Below, piece by piece: positions 28,226 to 37,088 of a stretch of DNA of 64,000 bases (within the stretch, counting starts at the first letter, position 1; each line of letters begins with the position of its first letter). Under the pieces are notes generated by a model. The model was not told where the DNA came from. It worked only from the letters and a program-made list of their open reading frames with translations, and did no database searches. The position numbers and the translations under genes were made by a program. The stretch lies in assembly GCA_965221815.1 (NCBI GenBank), contig OZ244915.1, positions 186,001 to 250,000 of the forward strand. Reading direction: 5' to 3'. Source of the DNA: JAPOXR01 sp965221815 (GTDB lineage Bacteria; Pseudomonadota; Alphaproteobacteria; Rhodobacterales; Rhodobacteraceae).

Positions 28226-28538
28226 CAGTCACCGCGCCGGGCAGACGCAACATTGGCCATCAGCGATGCCGCTGGGATCGACCATATTGCACAGAAATTG
28301 GGATCGTGTTTGATAAGAGACAGTCGTGCGTGTCCTGCAACACAGATGGAGGCGGCATGATCCCTGTGATGGGCAAGGACCAAGCCGTATCGGCGTTGTG
28401 TAGGGCATTGTGCGGACCAGATGCAATCGGGGGAATCACCTCTGATTGCTGATCCCGCGTGCCGGCGGCTCGCCGGCATGGTTCCGGTTGTGTGTGCGGC
28501 TGACAGGAACGCGTGGTAAAAATTCATGGAGAACAGCC
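28226..28538. other. Intergenic region before gcvT with a GC-rich hairpin
   Basis: A 7-bp stem with a 5-base loop (TGCCGGC / GCCGGCA, 28460-28478) lies between pgm and gcvT but has no following T run, so it is not a textbook terminator. I looked for a glycine riboswitch, commonly found before gcvT, and did not see its conserved core. The promoter is not identified. Confidence 0.4.
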
Positions 28539-29684
28539 ATGTCTGACATACAGCTTCGGAGAACACCGCTCCTGGATCTCCATCAGCGGCATGATGGAAA
28601 GATGATTGCGTTTGCGGATTATGAACTGCCCATTCAGTACGCGGGAGGCATCATCAGCGAACATCTCCATACGCGCCGTGCGGCGAGCCTCTTCGATGTC
28701 AGCCATATGGGACAGATTCGGCTGATGCCGCGTGCCGGTCAGACTGAAAATGCCGCCCGTGCTCTCGAGCGGCTGGTGCCGAGCGACATGCTTGCCCTTC
28801 CCGTCGGACGGCAGCGCTACTGTCTGCTGACGAATGACAATGGGGGCATCATCGATGACGTGATGGCGGCACGACGGGATGATGGCTGGCATCTTGTTGT
28901 CAATGCGGCGCGCAAATTCAATGATCTGGAGCGGTTGCGGGAGGGGCTGGAGACAATCTGTGCAATAGAATTATTGGAGGATCGGGCCTTACTCGCCATT
29001 CAAGGACCTGCCGCAGAGGGGATCATGGATGCCGTGGTGCCGGGTAGCGGTGCATTGCGATTTATGGAATTGCGTGAATTCAACTGGTCAGGAACATCCC
29101 TGCTGGTTGCGCGCTCGGGTTATACGGGCGAAGACGGGTTTGAAATTTCGATCCCGGGTGAATCGGCAGACGCGTTGGCTGATCGTTTATTGGGGTATGA
29201 ACAGGCGGAGTTGGCGGGATTGGGTGCACGGGATTCCTTGCGTCTTGAGGCGGGATTCTGTCTTTTTGGCCATGATATTGACGAATCGACCAGCCCTGTG
29301 GACGCCGGTCTGGAATGGACCATTCAAAAGGCACGGCGTCCCGATGGCGTGCGCGCTGGCGGATTCGCGGGGGAGAAGCGAATTTTTGCCGAACTGGCAG
29401 AAGGCCCTTCGGTCCGGCGGATCGGTATTTATCCGACGGGAAAAGTGCCAATTCGTGAGGGTGCCGGTCTGTTTGCGACTGTGGCAGGAGAACAGCAGAT
29501 CGGGCGGGTGACATCCGGCGGTTATGGGGCAACTTTTGGAGGTCCTGTCTCGATGGGATATATAGACACGTCTTTTGCCGGAACTGATCGGGAAATTTTT
29601 GCCGGCGTCAGGGGGCGCATGGTCGCGGCGAAGTGCGGTCGTCTGCCCTTCGTTCGACATCGAATGAGGGCCACATCAGTATAG
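28539..29684 (+). CDS. gcvT: Aminomethyltransferase (glycine cleavage T protein)
   Basis: T protein of the glycine cleavage system, which moves the methylene group from the lipoyl arm of GcvH to tetrahydrofolate. I start at ATG 28539, with GGAGAA nine bases upstream; the open frame extends upstream without family similarity. The 381-residue protein has F-D-V-S-H-M-G near residue 48, the folate-site Y-T-G-E-D-G-F-E with the catalytic-region Asp, and R-D-S-L-R-L-E-A-G near 229. It is followed by gcvH after 7 bp, then gcvP, a full three-gene operon (lpd not in this window). Confidence 0.93.
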   Translation: MSDIQLRRTPLLDLHQRHDGKMIAFADYELPIQYAGGIISEHLHTRRAASLFDVSHMGQIRLMPRAGQTENAARALERLVPSDMLALPVGRQRYCLLTNDNGGIIDDVMAARRDDGWHLVVNAARKFNDLERLREGLETICAIELLEDRALLAIQGPAAEGIMDAVVPGSGALRFMELREFNWSGTSLLVARSGYTGEDGFEISIPGESADALADRLLGYEQAELAGLGARDSLRLEAGFCLFGHDIDESTSPVDAGLEWTIQKARRPDGVRAGGFAGEKRIFAELAEGPSVRRIGIYPTGKVPIREGAGLFATVAGEQQIGRVTSGGYGATFGGPVSMGYIDTSFAGTDREIFAGVRGRMVAAKCGRLPFVRHRMRATSV

Positions 29685-29691
29685 GGGAACA

Positions 29692-30060
29692 ATGATGAAA
29701 TTCACCACGGCACATGAGTGGCTTGTCATCGATGGAGATGTCGCCAAGGTTGGAATCACGAAATTCGCCGCTGAGCAGCTCGGCGACATTGTCTTTGTGG
29801 AATTGCCGGAAGAAGGCGCGGTTCTTGAGGAAGGTGCCGAGGCGGCTGTCATTGAGAGTGTCAAGGCCGCATCCGAAGTCTACGCACCCGCAGCGGGGAC
29901 TGTCCTCGAAGTGAATGCCGAGCTGGATGAGAATCCGTCGCTTGTCAATGACGATCCGCAGTGTGATGGCTGGTTCTTTCGATTGAAACTGGATGATCCG
30001 GCGGTCTGCAATTCATTGATGGATGAAGGCGAGTATTTGGAGTTCATCAAAAAGGTCTGA
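29692..30060 (+). CDS. gcvH: Glycine cleavage system H protein
   Basis: Lipoyl carrier shuttling the aminomethyl group between GcvP and GcvT. The 122-residue protein has the H-protein fold with the lipoylation lysine in I-E-S-V-K-A-A-S-E near residue 63, and typical D-I-V-F-V-E-L-P before it. Tandem ATGs lie at 29692 and 29695, after AGGGGAA. The stop lies 4 bp before the chosen gcvP start. Confidence 0.96.
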   Translation: MMKFTTAHEWLVIDGDVAKVGITKFAAEQLGDIVFVELPEEGAVLEEGAEAAVIESVKAASEVYAPAAGTVLEVNAELDENPSLVNDDPQCDGWFFRLKLDDPAVCNSLMDEGEYLEFIKKV

Positions 30061-30064
30061 TGAT

Positions 30065-32914
30065 ATGGTCAGTCGCAATACGGGCAGTGTGACACAGGAT
30101 TACAATCCGGAGGATTTTGCCAATCTGCGCCATATCGGGCCCTCGAGACCCGGTGTGGCCAGAATGTTGCAGGAGATGGGTTATGCGTCCGAGCAGGAAC
30201 TCGTTGACCGCGCGTTGCCTGATTTCATTCGTTGTGCCGGGATCGGCAAGCTCGGTTCCCCGGTCACCGAGTCGGAGGCTTTGGATCTTGCCGCGCATCT
30301 TGCCGCGCGTAATCGGCAGATGATCTCATTGATCGGCATGGGTTATTACCGATCGGTCACACCGCCTGTCATTCAACGCAATATCCTTGAAAATCCTGCC
30401 TGGTACACGGCTTACACACCGTATCAGCCGGAGATCAGCCAGGGCAGACTTGAAGTCCTGCTCGATTTTCAGACGATGATTTGTGATCTCACCGGTCTGC
30501 AGGTTGCCAACGCATCACTTCTTGATGAGGCAACGGCGGGTGCTGAAGCCATGGCGATGGCCCGGCGGGTGTCGAAGTCAAGATCCAACCGTTTTTTTGT
30601 TGACCAGAACTGCCATCCGCAAACCATTGCCGTGATTCGTACGCGTGGCCAGTCCTACGGATTCGATCTGGTGATCGGATGCCCGGAAACCGACATGGAG
30701 GCAGACGATCTGTTCGGGGCGTTGTTCCAGTATCCCGGAACCTATGGAGACGTCAGAGATTTAACGCCCGTGATATCCTCCTTGCATGAGATGAATGCCG
30801 TGGCCGCCGTTGCAGCAGACCCAATGGCTCTCGCGATTCTCAAGGAGCCGGGTGCCATGGGTGCAGATATCGCGGTCGGGTCGACACAGCGTTTCGGTCT
30901 GCCTTTGGGTTTTGGCGGGCCGCATGCGGCCTATATTGCGACTCGCGACCAGTTCAGGCGCGAACTGCCGGGGCGGATTGTTGGTATTTCCCGGGACAGC
31001 AAGGGAAGAGAAGCTTATCGTCTCGCCTTGCAGACGCGCGAGCAGCATATCCGGCGGCAAAAGGCCAAGTCCAACATTTGCACGGCGCAGGTTTTGCCCG
31101 CGATCATGGCAGGACTTTACGCGGTCTTTCATGGACCGCAAGGAATCCGTGCCATCGCAGACAGAATCCATTCCCAGACCGTGGCGCTCAGGGATACGCT
31201 TGTCGATGCGGGATTCAAGATCCCGACATCGGTATTTTTTGACACGTTACTGGTGCAGGTGAATGATCGGCAGCAAGAGATTCTTGAGACCGCAGTGGCA
31301 GCGGGAATCAATTTGCGCAAGATTGGCGATGACCGTATCGGACTGTCTCTTGACGAACTGATAGACTTTCAACAATTATCCGCGGTTGCCCATTCATTTG
31401 GAGTGGCGAGTGACTTTTCCAACATCATCGCTGAAACGACGATTCCCGACTCACTGCGGCGACGGTCAGCTTATCTGACCCATCCGACATTTCACCAGAA
31501 TCGCGCGGAGACGGCGATGGTCCGCTATATGCGACGGCTCGCCGACAAGGATCTGGCGCTCGACAGGACGATGATTCCTCTGGGATCCTGTACCATGAAA
31601 CTGAATGCGACGGCTGAGATGAGTCCGGTGACCTTGCCCGGCTTTGCACAGATCCACCCGTATGCGCCGGTCGACCAGGTTGAAGGGTATACAGAACTGA
31701 TCAGGGAACTGTCGGAGAAATTGTGTGAAATTACCGGCTTTGATGCGATTTCGATGCAGCCGAATTCCGGGGCGCAGGGCGAATATGCCGGATTGCTGGC
31801 GATTCATCGATATCATACGCGCAATGGTGCGGAGCAACGTCGGGTCTGCCTGATTCCCGCATCGGCGCATGGCACCAATGCCGCTTCGGCGCAAATGGCT
31901 GGAATGCAGGTGGTTGAAGTCCGGACCATGGATGACGGAACCATAGATTTGCAAGACCTCCATGGCCGTGCTGTGGAAGCCGGAGACTGTCTTGCCGCGA
32001 CCATGATCACATATCCGTCAACGCACGGCGTGTTTGAAGATACGATTCGTGATGTGGTCGCAATCACGCACGAATGCGGGGGACAGGTCTATTGCGACGG
32101 GGCCAATCTCAACGCATTGGTCGGCATAGCCAAATTGGGTGACCTTGGTGCCGATGTCGCCCATTTGAACCTGCACAAGACCTTCTGCATCCCGCATGGC
32201 GGTGGAGGCCCTGGAATGGGACCGATCGGGGTGCGGTCCCATCTCGCCCCGTTTCTACCGGGTGATCCGTCGCGCGGCGAGATGAATGGTGCCGTGTCAG
32301 CGACGCCGTATGGCTCTGCGTCGATTCTTCCGGTTTCCTGGATCTATATTTTGCTGATGGGGGGCGAGGGATTGACGCGGGCAACACGCATGGCCATCGC
32401 GAATGCCAATTATATCGCGCATAAGCTCAAAGGGCGATTTGACATTTGCTTTTCTGGTCGCGGTGGGCTGGTCGCGCATGAATGTATCATTGATATTGGC
32501 CAAGCGGTTGCCGGGACATCGATAACGGTTGAAGATGTGGCCAAACGACTGATTGATTGTGGATTTCACCCGCCGACGATGAGTTGGCCGGTGGCCGGGA
32601 CATTGATGGTTGAACCCACGGAATCAGAACCCGAACAGGAATTGGACCGTTTCTGTGAGGCCATGCTGGGAATCATGGACGAGATTGATGCCGTCCGTGA
32701 GGGAGAGGTTTCTCCCGACAACAACCCGTTGGTCAATGCGCCCCATTCGCTGGAAGATCTGGTTGAGGATTGGTCGCGACCTTATCGAAGACGCCGTGCT
32801 TTCTTTCCGCCCGGTTGTATTCGAGAATACAAGTACTGGCCGCCCGTTAACCGTGTGGACAATGTTTGGGGTGACCGAAACTTCGTCGGTGTGCGGCCAA
32901 ATCCTGAATCCTGA
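30065..32914 (+). CDS. gcvP: Glycine dehydrogenase (decarboxylating), single-chain
   Basis: PLP-dependent P protein that decarboxylates glycine and loads the aminomethyl group on lipoyl-GcvH. The 949-residue protein is the fused dimer-type form (alpha and beta halves in one chain). The N-half has R-H-I-G-P and Y-T-P-Y-Q-P-E; the C-half carries N-S-G-A-Q-G-E-Y, A-H-G-T-N-A-A-S and the PLP-lysine in L-N-L-H-K-T-F near residue 700. ATG 30065 gives the expected N-terminus; the open frame upstream overlaps gcvH in another frame. Last gene of the operon. Confidence 0.95.
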   Translation: MVSRNTGSVTQDYNPEDFANLRHIGPSRPGVARMLQEMGYASEQELVDRALPDFIRCAGIGKLGSPVTESEALDLAAHLAARNRQMISLIGMGYYRSVTPPVIQRNILENPAWYTAYTPYQPEISQGRLEVLLDFQTMICDLTGLQVANASLLDEATAGAEAMAMARRVSKSRSNRFFVDQNCHPQTIAVIRTRGQSYGFDLVIGCPETDMEADDLFGALFQYPGTYGDVRDLTPVISSLHEMNAVAAVAADPMALAILKEPGAMGADIAVGSTQRFGLPLGFGGPHAAYIATRDQFRRELPGRIVGISRDSKGREAYRLALQTREQHIRRQKAKSNICTAQVLPAIMAGLYAVFHGPQGIRAIADRIHSQTVALRDTLVDAGFKIPTSVFFDTLLVQVNDRQQEILETAVAAGINLRKIGDDRIGLSLDELIDFQQLSAVAHSFGVASDFSNIIAETTIPDSLRRRSAYLTHPTFHQNRAETAMVRYMRRLADKDLALDRTMIPLGSCTMKLNATAEMSPVTLPGFAQIHPYAPVDQVEGYTELIRELSEKLCEITGFDAISMQPNSGAQGEYAGLLAIHRYHTRNGAEQRRVCLIPASAHGTNAASAQMAGMQVVEVRTMDDGTIDLQDLHGRAVEAGDCLAATMITYPSTHGVFEDTIRDVVAITHECGGQVYCDGANLNALVGIAKLGDLGADVAHLNLHKTFCIPHGGGGPGMGPIGVRSHLAPFLPGDPSRGEMNGAVSATPYGSASILPVSWIYILLMGGEGLTRATRMAIANANYIAHKLKGRFDICFSGRGGLVAHECIIDIGQAVAGTSITVEDVAKRLIDCGFHPPTMSWPVAGTLMVEPTESEPEQELDRFCEAMLGIMDEIDAVREGEVSPDNNPLVNAPHSLEDLVEDWSRPYRRRRAFFPPGCIREYKYWPPVNRVDNVWGDRNFVGVRPNPES

Positions 32915-33103
32915 ATGAACGTGATGATCATCTGCTGGATGAATGGACGGTGATGATTCAGCTGTGGGCTGAAAATGGAGAATATTGAGTTTTGCGTCTG
33001 TATTCCTGCGGAAAGCGCGATACCGCACAACTGACTGCGGACCCATAGACCCACCAGTCAATTTCGGGCCACGACTTTCAGTGAGACGCGGTGGTCTCTT
33101 GCG

Positions 33104-33150
33104 TGAGAATCAGCAGCTATCAGCAGCTATCAGCAGCTATTGGATTCTCA
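33104..33150. repeat. Three tandem 10-bp repeats inside a short inverted repeat
   Basis: CAGCAGCTAT occurs three times in a row at 33111-33140. The array is framed by TGAGAATC (33104-33111) and GATTCTCA (33143-33150), which are complementary. The array could fold into a hairpin and may vary in copy number by slippage. It overlaps the 3' end of the DUF849 remnant. Confidence 0.8.
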
Positions 33151-33285
33151 GGCCAAGAATTTGGCGGGCTTCTTGAGGTGTCGCTGGTCTGCGCCCATAG
33201 TCCATCGAGATATTCACGATTCTTTCGACCAGTTCGGCGTTGCTTCTTGCCAAGTGAGTACGTTCGCCGTGGCTGTCGTCAATCA
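33137..33285 (-). pseudogene. C-terminal remnant of a DUF849 (BKACE) enzyme
   Basis: About 48 codons on the minus strand match the end of beta-keto acid cleavage enzymes (DUF849, e.g. 3-keto-5-aminohexanoate cleavage enzyme): G-E-R-T-H-L-A-R-S-N-A-E-L-V-E-R-I-V, then A-T-P-Q-E-A-R-Q-I-L-G-L. The frame continues upstream to 33679, but those residues look non-coding, and the TIM-barrel body and metal ligands are absent. It is therefore a leftover tail, not a working gene. Confidence 0.6.
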
Positions 33286-33457
33286 CCACAACACCGATTA
33301 CACCAGTGATACGCCCCATCGCTGCCAGAAGACGGGACACCGGCTCTCTCCCCTTTTGCCAGAGTGTTGCCGGGCTCTCCATGCCGGCGGACCCTTTTGC
33401 ATGTTTGATCGGGTTTCGCCCGGGTGGGGTTCGGGTTCTCACCGCGGATGTCCGGCG

Positions 33458-33484
33458 GCGAGTTCGAATCCCGCCTGGGACACC
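33458..33484 (+). other. tRNA-like 3' end (T-arm and acceptor-like half)
   Basis: GCGAG-TTCGAAT-CCCGC resembles a T-stem and loop (one mismatch), followed by a 7-base acceptor-like stretch, A, and CC. No matching 5' acceptor half or clean D-arm is found 60-90 bases upstream, so this is at most a fragment, such as an att-site remnant, or chance. Confidence 0.2.
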
Positions 33485-33709
33485 CAAGCCTTCACCGTAG
33501 GCTTTACACGGCGACCCCTTCCTTGAGGAGACAGGGGAAAGTGTGTGTGGTTCCCTTATCCATCGGGGATCTGGCACGCCCATTCTCCTGTGATTGGGCG
33601 AGGGTCCGGACACTTCAATCCCAGAGAGGCTTGCCCCGCACACAATGCGCGGCCCGCACGCGCGTTTCCACTGATGCATTTTGGCATCACCTCTCTAAAT
33701 TATTTAGCA

Positions 33710-33723
33710 CCCCCCCCCCCCCC
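33710..33723 (+). repeat. Homopolymeric tract of 14 C upstream of porin
   Basis: Fourteen consecutive cytosines lie 132 bp before the porin start codon, in the leader or promoter zone. Tracts of this length slip during replication in bacteria and, next to surface-protein promoters, can switch expression. No precise -35/-10 pair spanning the tract could be fixed. Confidence 0.85.
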
Positions 33724-33855
33724 TAGGGCATCTGTCACTTGGACCGCCGGTTCCCTAGCTCGGCTGTCAGGCTCGGCCGATGTCCTATGAACACATTGTC
33801 AATTAACGATCATATTTCTTGGCCGGGCCACCAATGACAGAAATAGGAAACAATC

Positions 33856-35328
33856 ATGAAGAGATTCTCTCTACTCACAGCGGCGGCCCTCCTGGCCAGC
33901 ACGCCGCTCTTCGCCATGGATGGCGGCGGTGTCTCCATCAGCGGAGAAGCCAACTTCGGGGTGAAGTTCAAGGAACATGCCAACGAGAAAGACGGTGATC
34001 CGTCAGAACTGCAATTCCACCATGAGTTTGATGTGACCTTTGCCGCTTCCGGTACAACGGACGGCGGTATCGGCTTTGGTGGTAAAATCACGATTGACAA
34101 TACGGAGTCCGTGACGGGTGCCGGGAAAGGTGCAAAGGCGGCGACGGAAGTTCAGCGGATCACTATCGGTGAAGTTGCAACAACTACCACTAGTCCACTG
34201 GACGCTATTATTGTCGGGCAAACTAATAAGGGTCAATTTGTTACGATTAAAGATGGCAAGATTCAAGCCGCTGCTGTTAACACAACGGCGGGTGAAAATA
34301 GGTACGAACTTCCTGCTGAGATAACTGACGGTAGTGTACTTGTTGTCGTTGAAGGGAAACCTGTAGTTATTTCCCCAGCGGATTTAACGGATGAAGATAG
34401 TGCTTGGTTAATACGCACTGCTGCCGGTGCGCCGCTTGGTGGTGCTGCTACAGCTGGAAACCTCCTGTTAAAGGTCTCAGCCGGCGATCCGCTAGTCATG
34501 ACCGCCGCTACAGCCGCCACTTTTGACCCCGACGCCGGACAAACAGTCAACAATCACGGCGAAGTCTATATCTCGATGGACATGCACAAGCTGACGATTG
34601 GTTCCGATCTGGACGCTGCCGACAAAACGGCTGGTGGTCTTGCTGATCCCGGCTTTGATGGCATTGGCATTGATGATGTCGCCGAAGGTGTGTGGGGCGG
34701 CTCGGCTGCCGATGTGCGCTATGATGGTGATTTCGGAGTCGCGTCTGTTGCGATCTCCTATGGCGACAACAAAGGCGATGCCGAATGGGCGGCTGGTTTC
34801 AGCTTCAATGTGGAGCCGGTCACTGTTGGTGCGGGTTTCGACAGCAACGGAGTCATGTCGATTGGCATGGGCTTCTCTCAAGGCTTGATTTCGATGAACG
34901 CCTTGTACTCCACCGACAGCGATCATGACGAAGCCGACAATGAAGAGGTCAAAGCTGGCGCAGCCGGTGAGAATAAAAAGGAAGGGGGAGTTCTCACAAA
35001 TCCGGCCATCGGCAACAAAATGGATTTGAAGAACCAAGCTATTGGTGTCGATATGACCTATCAAATGTCAGAAACGACTTCTCTCGTTTTAGTGGCGGCA
35101 CAATCTAAGAAGGAAAGTGCGACTTGGTACTACGACGACGGGACACTCACCGCTGACGCCCAAACTAAACGAGGAGTTAAGGCAGAATGGACCAAGTCCT
35201 CCACCACCGTTGACGCCTTCGGTGTCGGCTTCTCCCATGATCTGGGCGGCGGCGCGACCTTGAAAGCGGGCGCAGGAAGTGTCGACAGCAACGCAGTGGC
35301 CGATCTCGGTATCACCATGAAGTTCTGA
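33856..35328 (+). CDS. Outer-membrane porin, alphaproteobacterial type, mosaic
   Basis: General-diffusion beta-barrel porin. The 490-residue precursor has a signal peptide cleaved near residue 20 (T-P-L-F-A) and ends in a beta strand with C-terminal Phe (D-L-G-I-T-M-K-F), the Bam recognition signal. Strands such as G-G-V-S-I-S-G-E-A-N-F-G and G-I-G-F-G-G-K-I-T-I match Rhodobacter-type porins (about 300-370 residues), but this is longer. Residues about 108-208 (34180-34480), and again part of 360-440, use AT-rich codons unlike the rest and look like inserted surface loops. GAAATAGGAAACAATC precedes the ATG. Confidence 0.85.
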   Translation: MKRFSLLTAAALLASTPLFAMDGGGVSISGEANFGVKFKEHANEKDGDPSELQFHHEFDVTFAASGTTDGGIGFGGKITIDNTESVTGAGKGAKAATEVQRITIGEVATTTTSPLDAIIVGQTNKGQFVTIKDGKIQAAAVNTTAGENRYELPAEITDGSVLVVVEGKPVVISPADLTDEDSAWLIRTAAGAPLGGAATAGNLLLKVSAGDPLVMTAATAATFDPDAGQTVNNHGEVYISMDMHKLTIGSDLDAADKTAGGLADPGFDGIGIDDVAEGVWGGSAADVRYDGDFGVASVAISYGDNKGDAEWAAGFSFNVEPVTVGAGFDSNGVMSIGMGFSQGLISMNALYSTDSDHDEADNEEVKAGAAGENKKEGGVLTNPAIGNKMDLKNQAIGVDMTYQMSETTSLVLVAAQSKKESATWYYDDGTLTADAQTKRGVKAEWTKSSTTVDAFGVGFSHDLGGGATLKAGAGSVDSNAVADLGITMKF

Positions 35329-35352
35329 TCAGTGATCAGAGACAGAGATTTG

Positions 35353-35376
35353 AGGGGGCGGCTTCGGCTGCCCTCT
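35353..35376 (+). terminator. Terminator hairpin after porin
   Basis: A 10-bp stem (two G-T pairs) closed by a TTCG tetraloop, AGGGGGCGGC-TTCG-GCTGCCCTCT, lies 24 bp after the porin stop. It is followed by a weak T-rich stretch (TGCTT). The stable tetraloop favours a real Rho-independent terminator. Confidence 0.7.
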
Positions 35377-36040
35377 TGCTTACAAGAAGGACACTCCACT
35401 TCCACTGTGATATATTGTTTATGATATATCGAACTGGAACGGGGGCTACATAATCCCCCAAACTTAGACGTTAGCCCATCTTTAACGTTGTGTGCATTTG
35501 CGCCAATAGATAAAGGGCCAAATTTTCGTATTGGCACTACGAGTGGGTCTGGTGGCGGGACAGCCGCGGCGTGTATGGGGGATGATGTCGGGTTTCAGCC
35601 CCCGGTGATGCGGGTGTTGCGGACGGGTACGGCGATTTTCCTCCTGGGCGTGGTTGCGCTTCGCCTGCGAAAGAGATTTGGGTGAGATCACAGACGGTTG
35701 GGGTCTGCGGGATGTCAAGCAGCGTCTCCGCCGCTCCGAAGAGAGGTGTTGCGATCTTCGCGCGATGGGCATGACGTTGATCGGACATATGAGTGATAGC
35801 CCGATCATTGACTCTGTTGACATCGACATCCCGACGTGCCCCCACCGCGCGGTAGCGGCTGGGCAGATCGAGGAGATCCAGTGCCGCTGAAAATGTCTTG
35901 CCGGATCAGGCAGGGAGTCTTTGGACTCCAGCCCGCCTGATGGCGCGTTATATATTTCCCCTTCTTGCATCTGTTGCCTTTGCATTGCACGAAGGGCGTC
36001 CATAAATGTGTCGACAAGAGCGGAAGTGGAAACCAACAGA
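35377..36040. other. Stretch without a supportable gene
   Basis: Long overlapping open frames exist on both strands (for example minus 35482-36150, plus 35654-35890), but none resembles a known family. An AT-rich inverted repeat (GATATAT at 35409-35415, ATATATC at 35424-35430) lies just after the porin terminator. The area may hold a decayed gene. Confidence 0.35.
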
Positions 36041-37018
36041 ATGAAATCGTTAACGCAGCCATTCCTCATCGACGATAATCCCTTTGATGGCCCGGTCATG
36101 GTCACTGGTGCCGCTGGATGTATTGGCGCGTGGGTGTTGGCGATCCTCAAAAGATCAGGAATTTCCTGTATTGCGGCAGATATCGCGATTGACTCGCGGC
36201 GACTCGAGCTGATTGTCGGGCCTGATGAAGCGGCCGATTACGTGTGGCAAGATCTTGATGTGACTGATGGCGCGGCGGTATCGAATTTTGTCAAAGACAA
36301 CGCGATTGACGCCATTATTCATCTCGCCGGATTGCAGGTTCCGTTTTGCGCCGCTGATCCGGGACGCGGTGCCCGCGTCAATGTCGAAGGCACCGTGAAT
36401 ATCCTGCAAGCGGCACGCGAAAACTGCGTTTCGCGTTTGGCCTATGCATCGTCGGTTGCCGCCGTTTGTTTCCCGCCGGGGCAAGGATTCAAGGAGACGC
36501 TCTATGGTGCCTATAAAGTGGCCAACGAACAGACGGCGCTTGTCTATTGGCAGGATTGGCAGGTGCCATCGGTCGGACTGCGCCCCAATGTTGTCTATGG
36601 GCTCGGCAGAGACCAGGGAATGAGTTCGCTGACGACGGCAGCCATTCATGCGGCAGCGTGTCATGAGACCTTTGAGATTCCCTTTACTGGCCCGTATAGC
36701 TGGTTGCATGCAGGAGAGGCGGCTTCTGCCTTTATCGCCGCAGTGAGCCGGGTCGGAGAGAATGCAGCAGTCTATGACCTGAATGGCCCCTGCGTCACTG
36801 TTGAGGATGGAATCGGCATCCTGAAAAAACTGGCACCGAGTGTCAGGATTTCGTCTGCGGGGGCACCGTTTCCGTTTCCACCTGATCTGGACGAAACCAA
36901 AACCCACGCCAATCTGCCCGATTACACGCGCATCTCTGTTGAGGATGGAATCGCAAGCACCTATCGGGCTTTCTGCCAGTTGGCCGCGGAAGACCGCCTG
37001 CCAGCGCTGCCGGTTTGA
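36041..37018 (+). CDS. NAD-dependent epimerase/dehydratase (extended SDR)
   Basis: A 325-residue nucleotide-sugar-type short-chain dehydrogenase. It has the Rossmann loop T-G-A-A-G-C-I-G near residue 22, D-L-D-V-T-D in the second strand region, H-L-A-G-L-Q-V-P after the fourth strand and the catalytic Y-G-A-Y-K. ATG 36041 has GGAAA upstream; a 40-codon extension upstream lacks homology and is rejected. Substrate is not deducible. The nearby GDP-mannose enzyme suggests a role in nucleotide-sugar or surface-polysaccharide work, but they are not in one operon. Confidence 0.8.
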   Translation: MKSLTQPFLIDDNPFDGPVMVTGAAGCIGAWVLAILKRSGISCIAADIAIDSRRLELIVGPDEAADYVWQDLDVTDGAAVSNFVKDNAIDAIIHLAGLQVPFCAADPGRGARVNVEGTVNILQAARENCVSRLAYASSVAAVCFPPGQGFKETLYGAYKVANEQTALVYWQDWQVPSVGLRPNVVYGLGRDQGMSSLTTAAIHAAACHETFEIPFTGPYSWLHAGEAASAFIAAVSRVGENAAVYDLNGPCVTVEDGIGILKKLAPSVRISSAGAPFPFPPDLDETKTHANLPDYTRISVEDGIASTYRAFCQLAAEDRLPALPV

Positions 37019-37088
37019 GTTCCGGGCAGGAAGGTGTCAGATGATCAGGACAGACAGGAGAGCAGTGGGTACGCCATGATAATGCATC

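Noticed and set aside
28226..28538. Glycine riboswitch upstream of gcvT
   Set aside because: The conserved glycine-aptamer core was not seen; only an isolated GC hairpin is present.
33137..33679. Minus-strand frame of 180 codons as one gene
   Set aside because: Only the last 48 codons resemble DUF849 enzymes; the rest overlaps the tRNA-like sequence and looks non-coding.
35482..36150. Minus-strand frame of 222 codons between porin and epimerase
   Set aside because: It overlaps the epimerase start, resembles no family and has arginine-rich composition typical of shadow frames.
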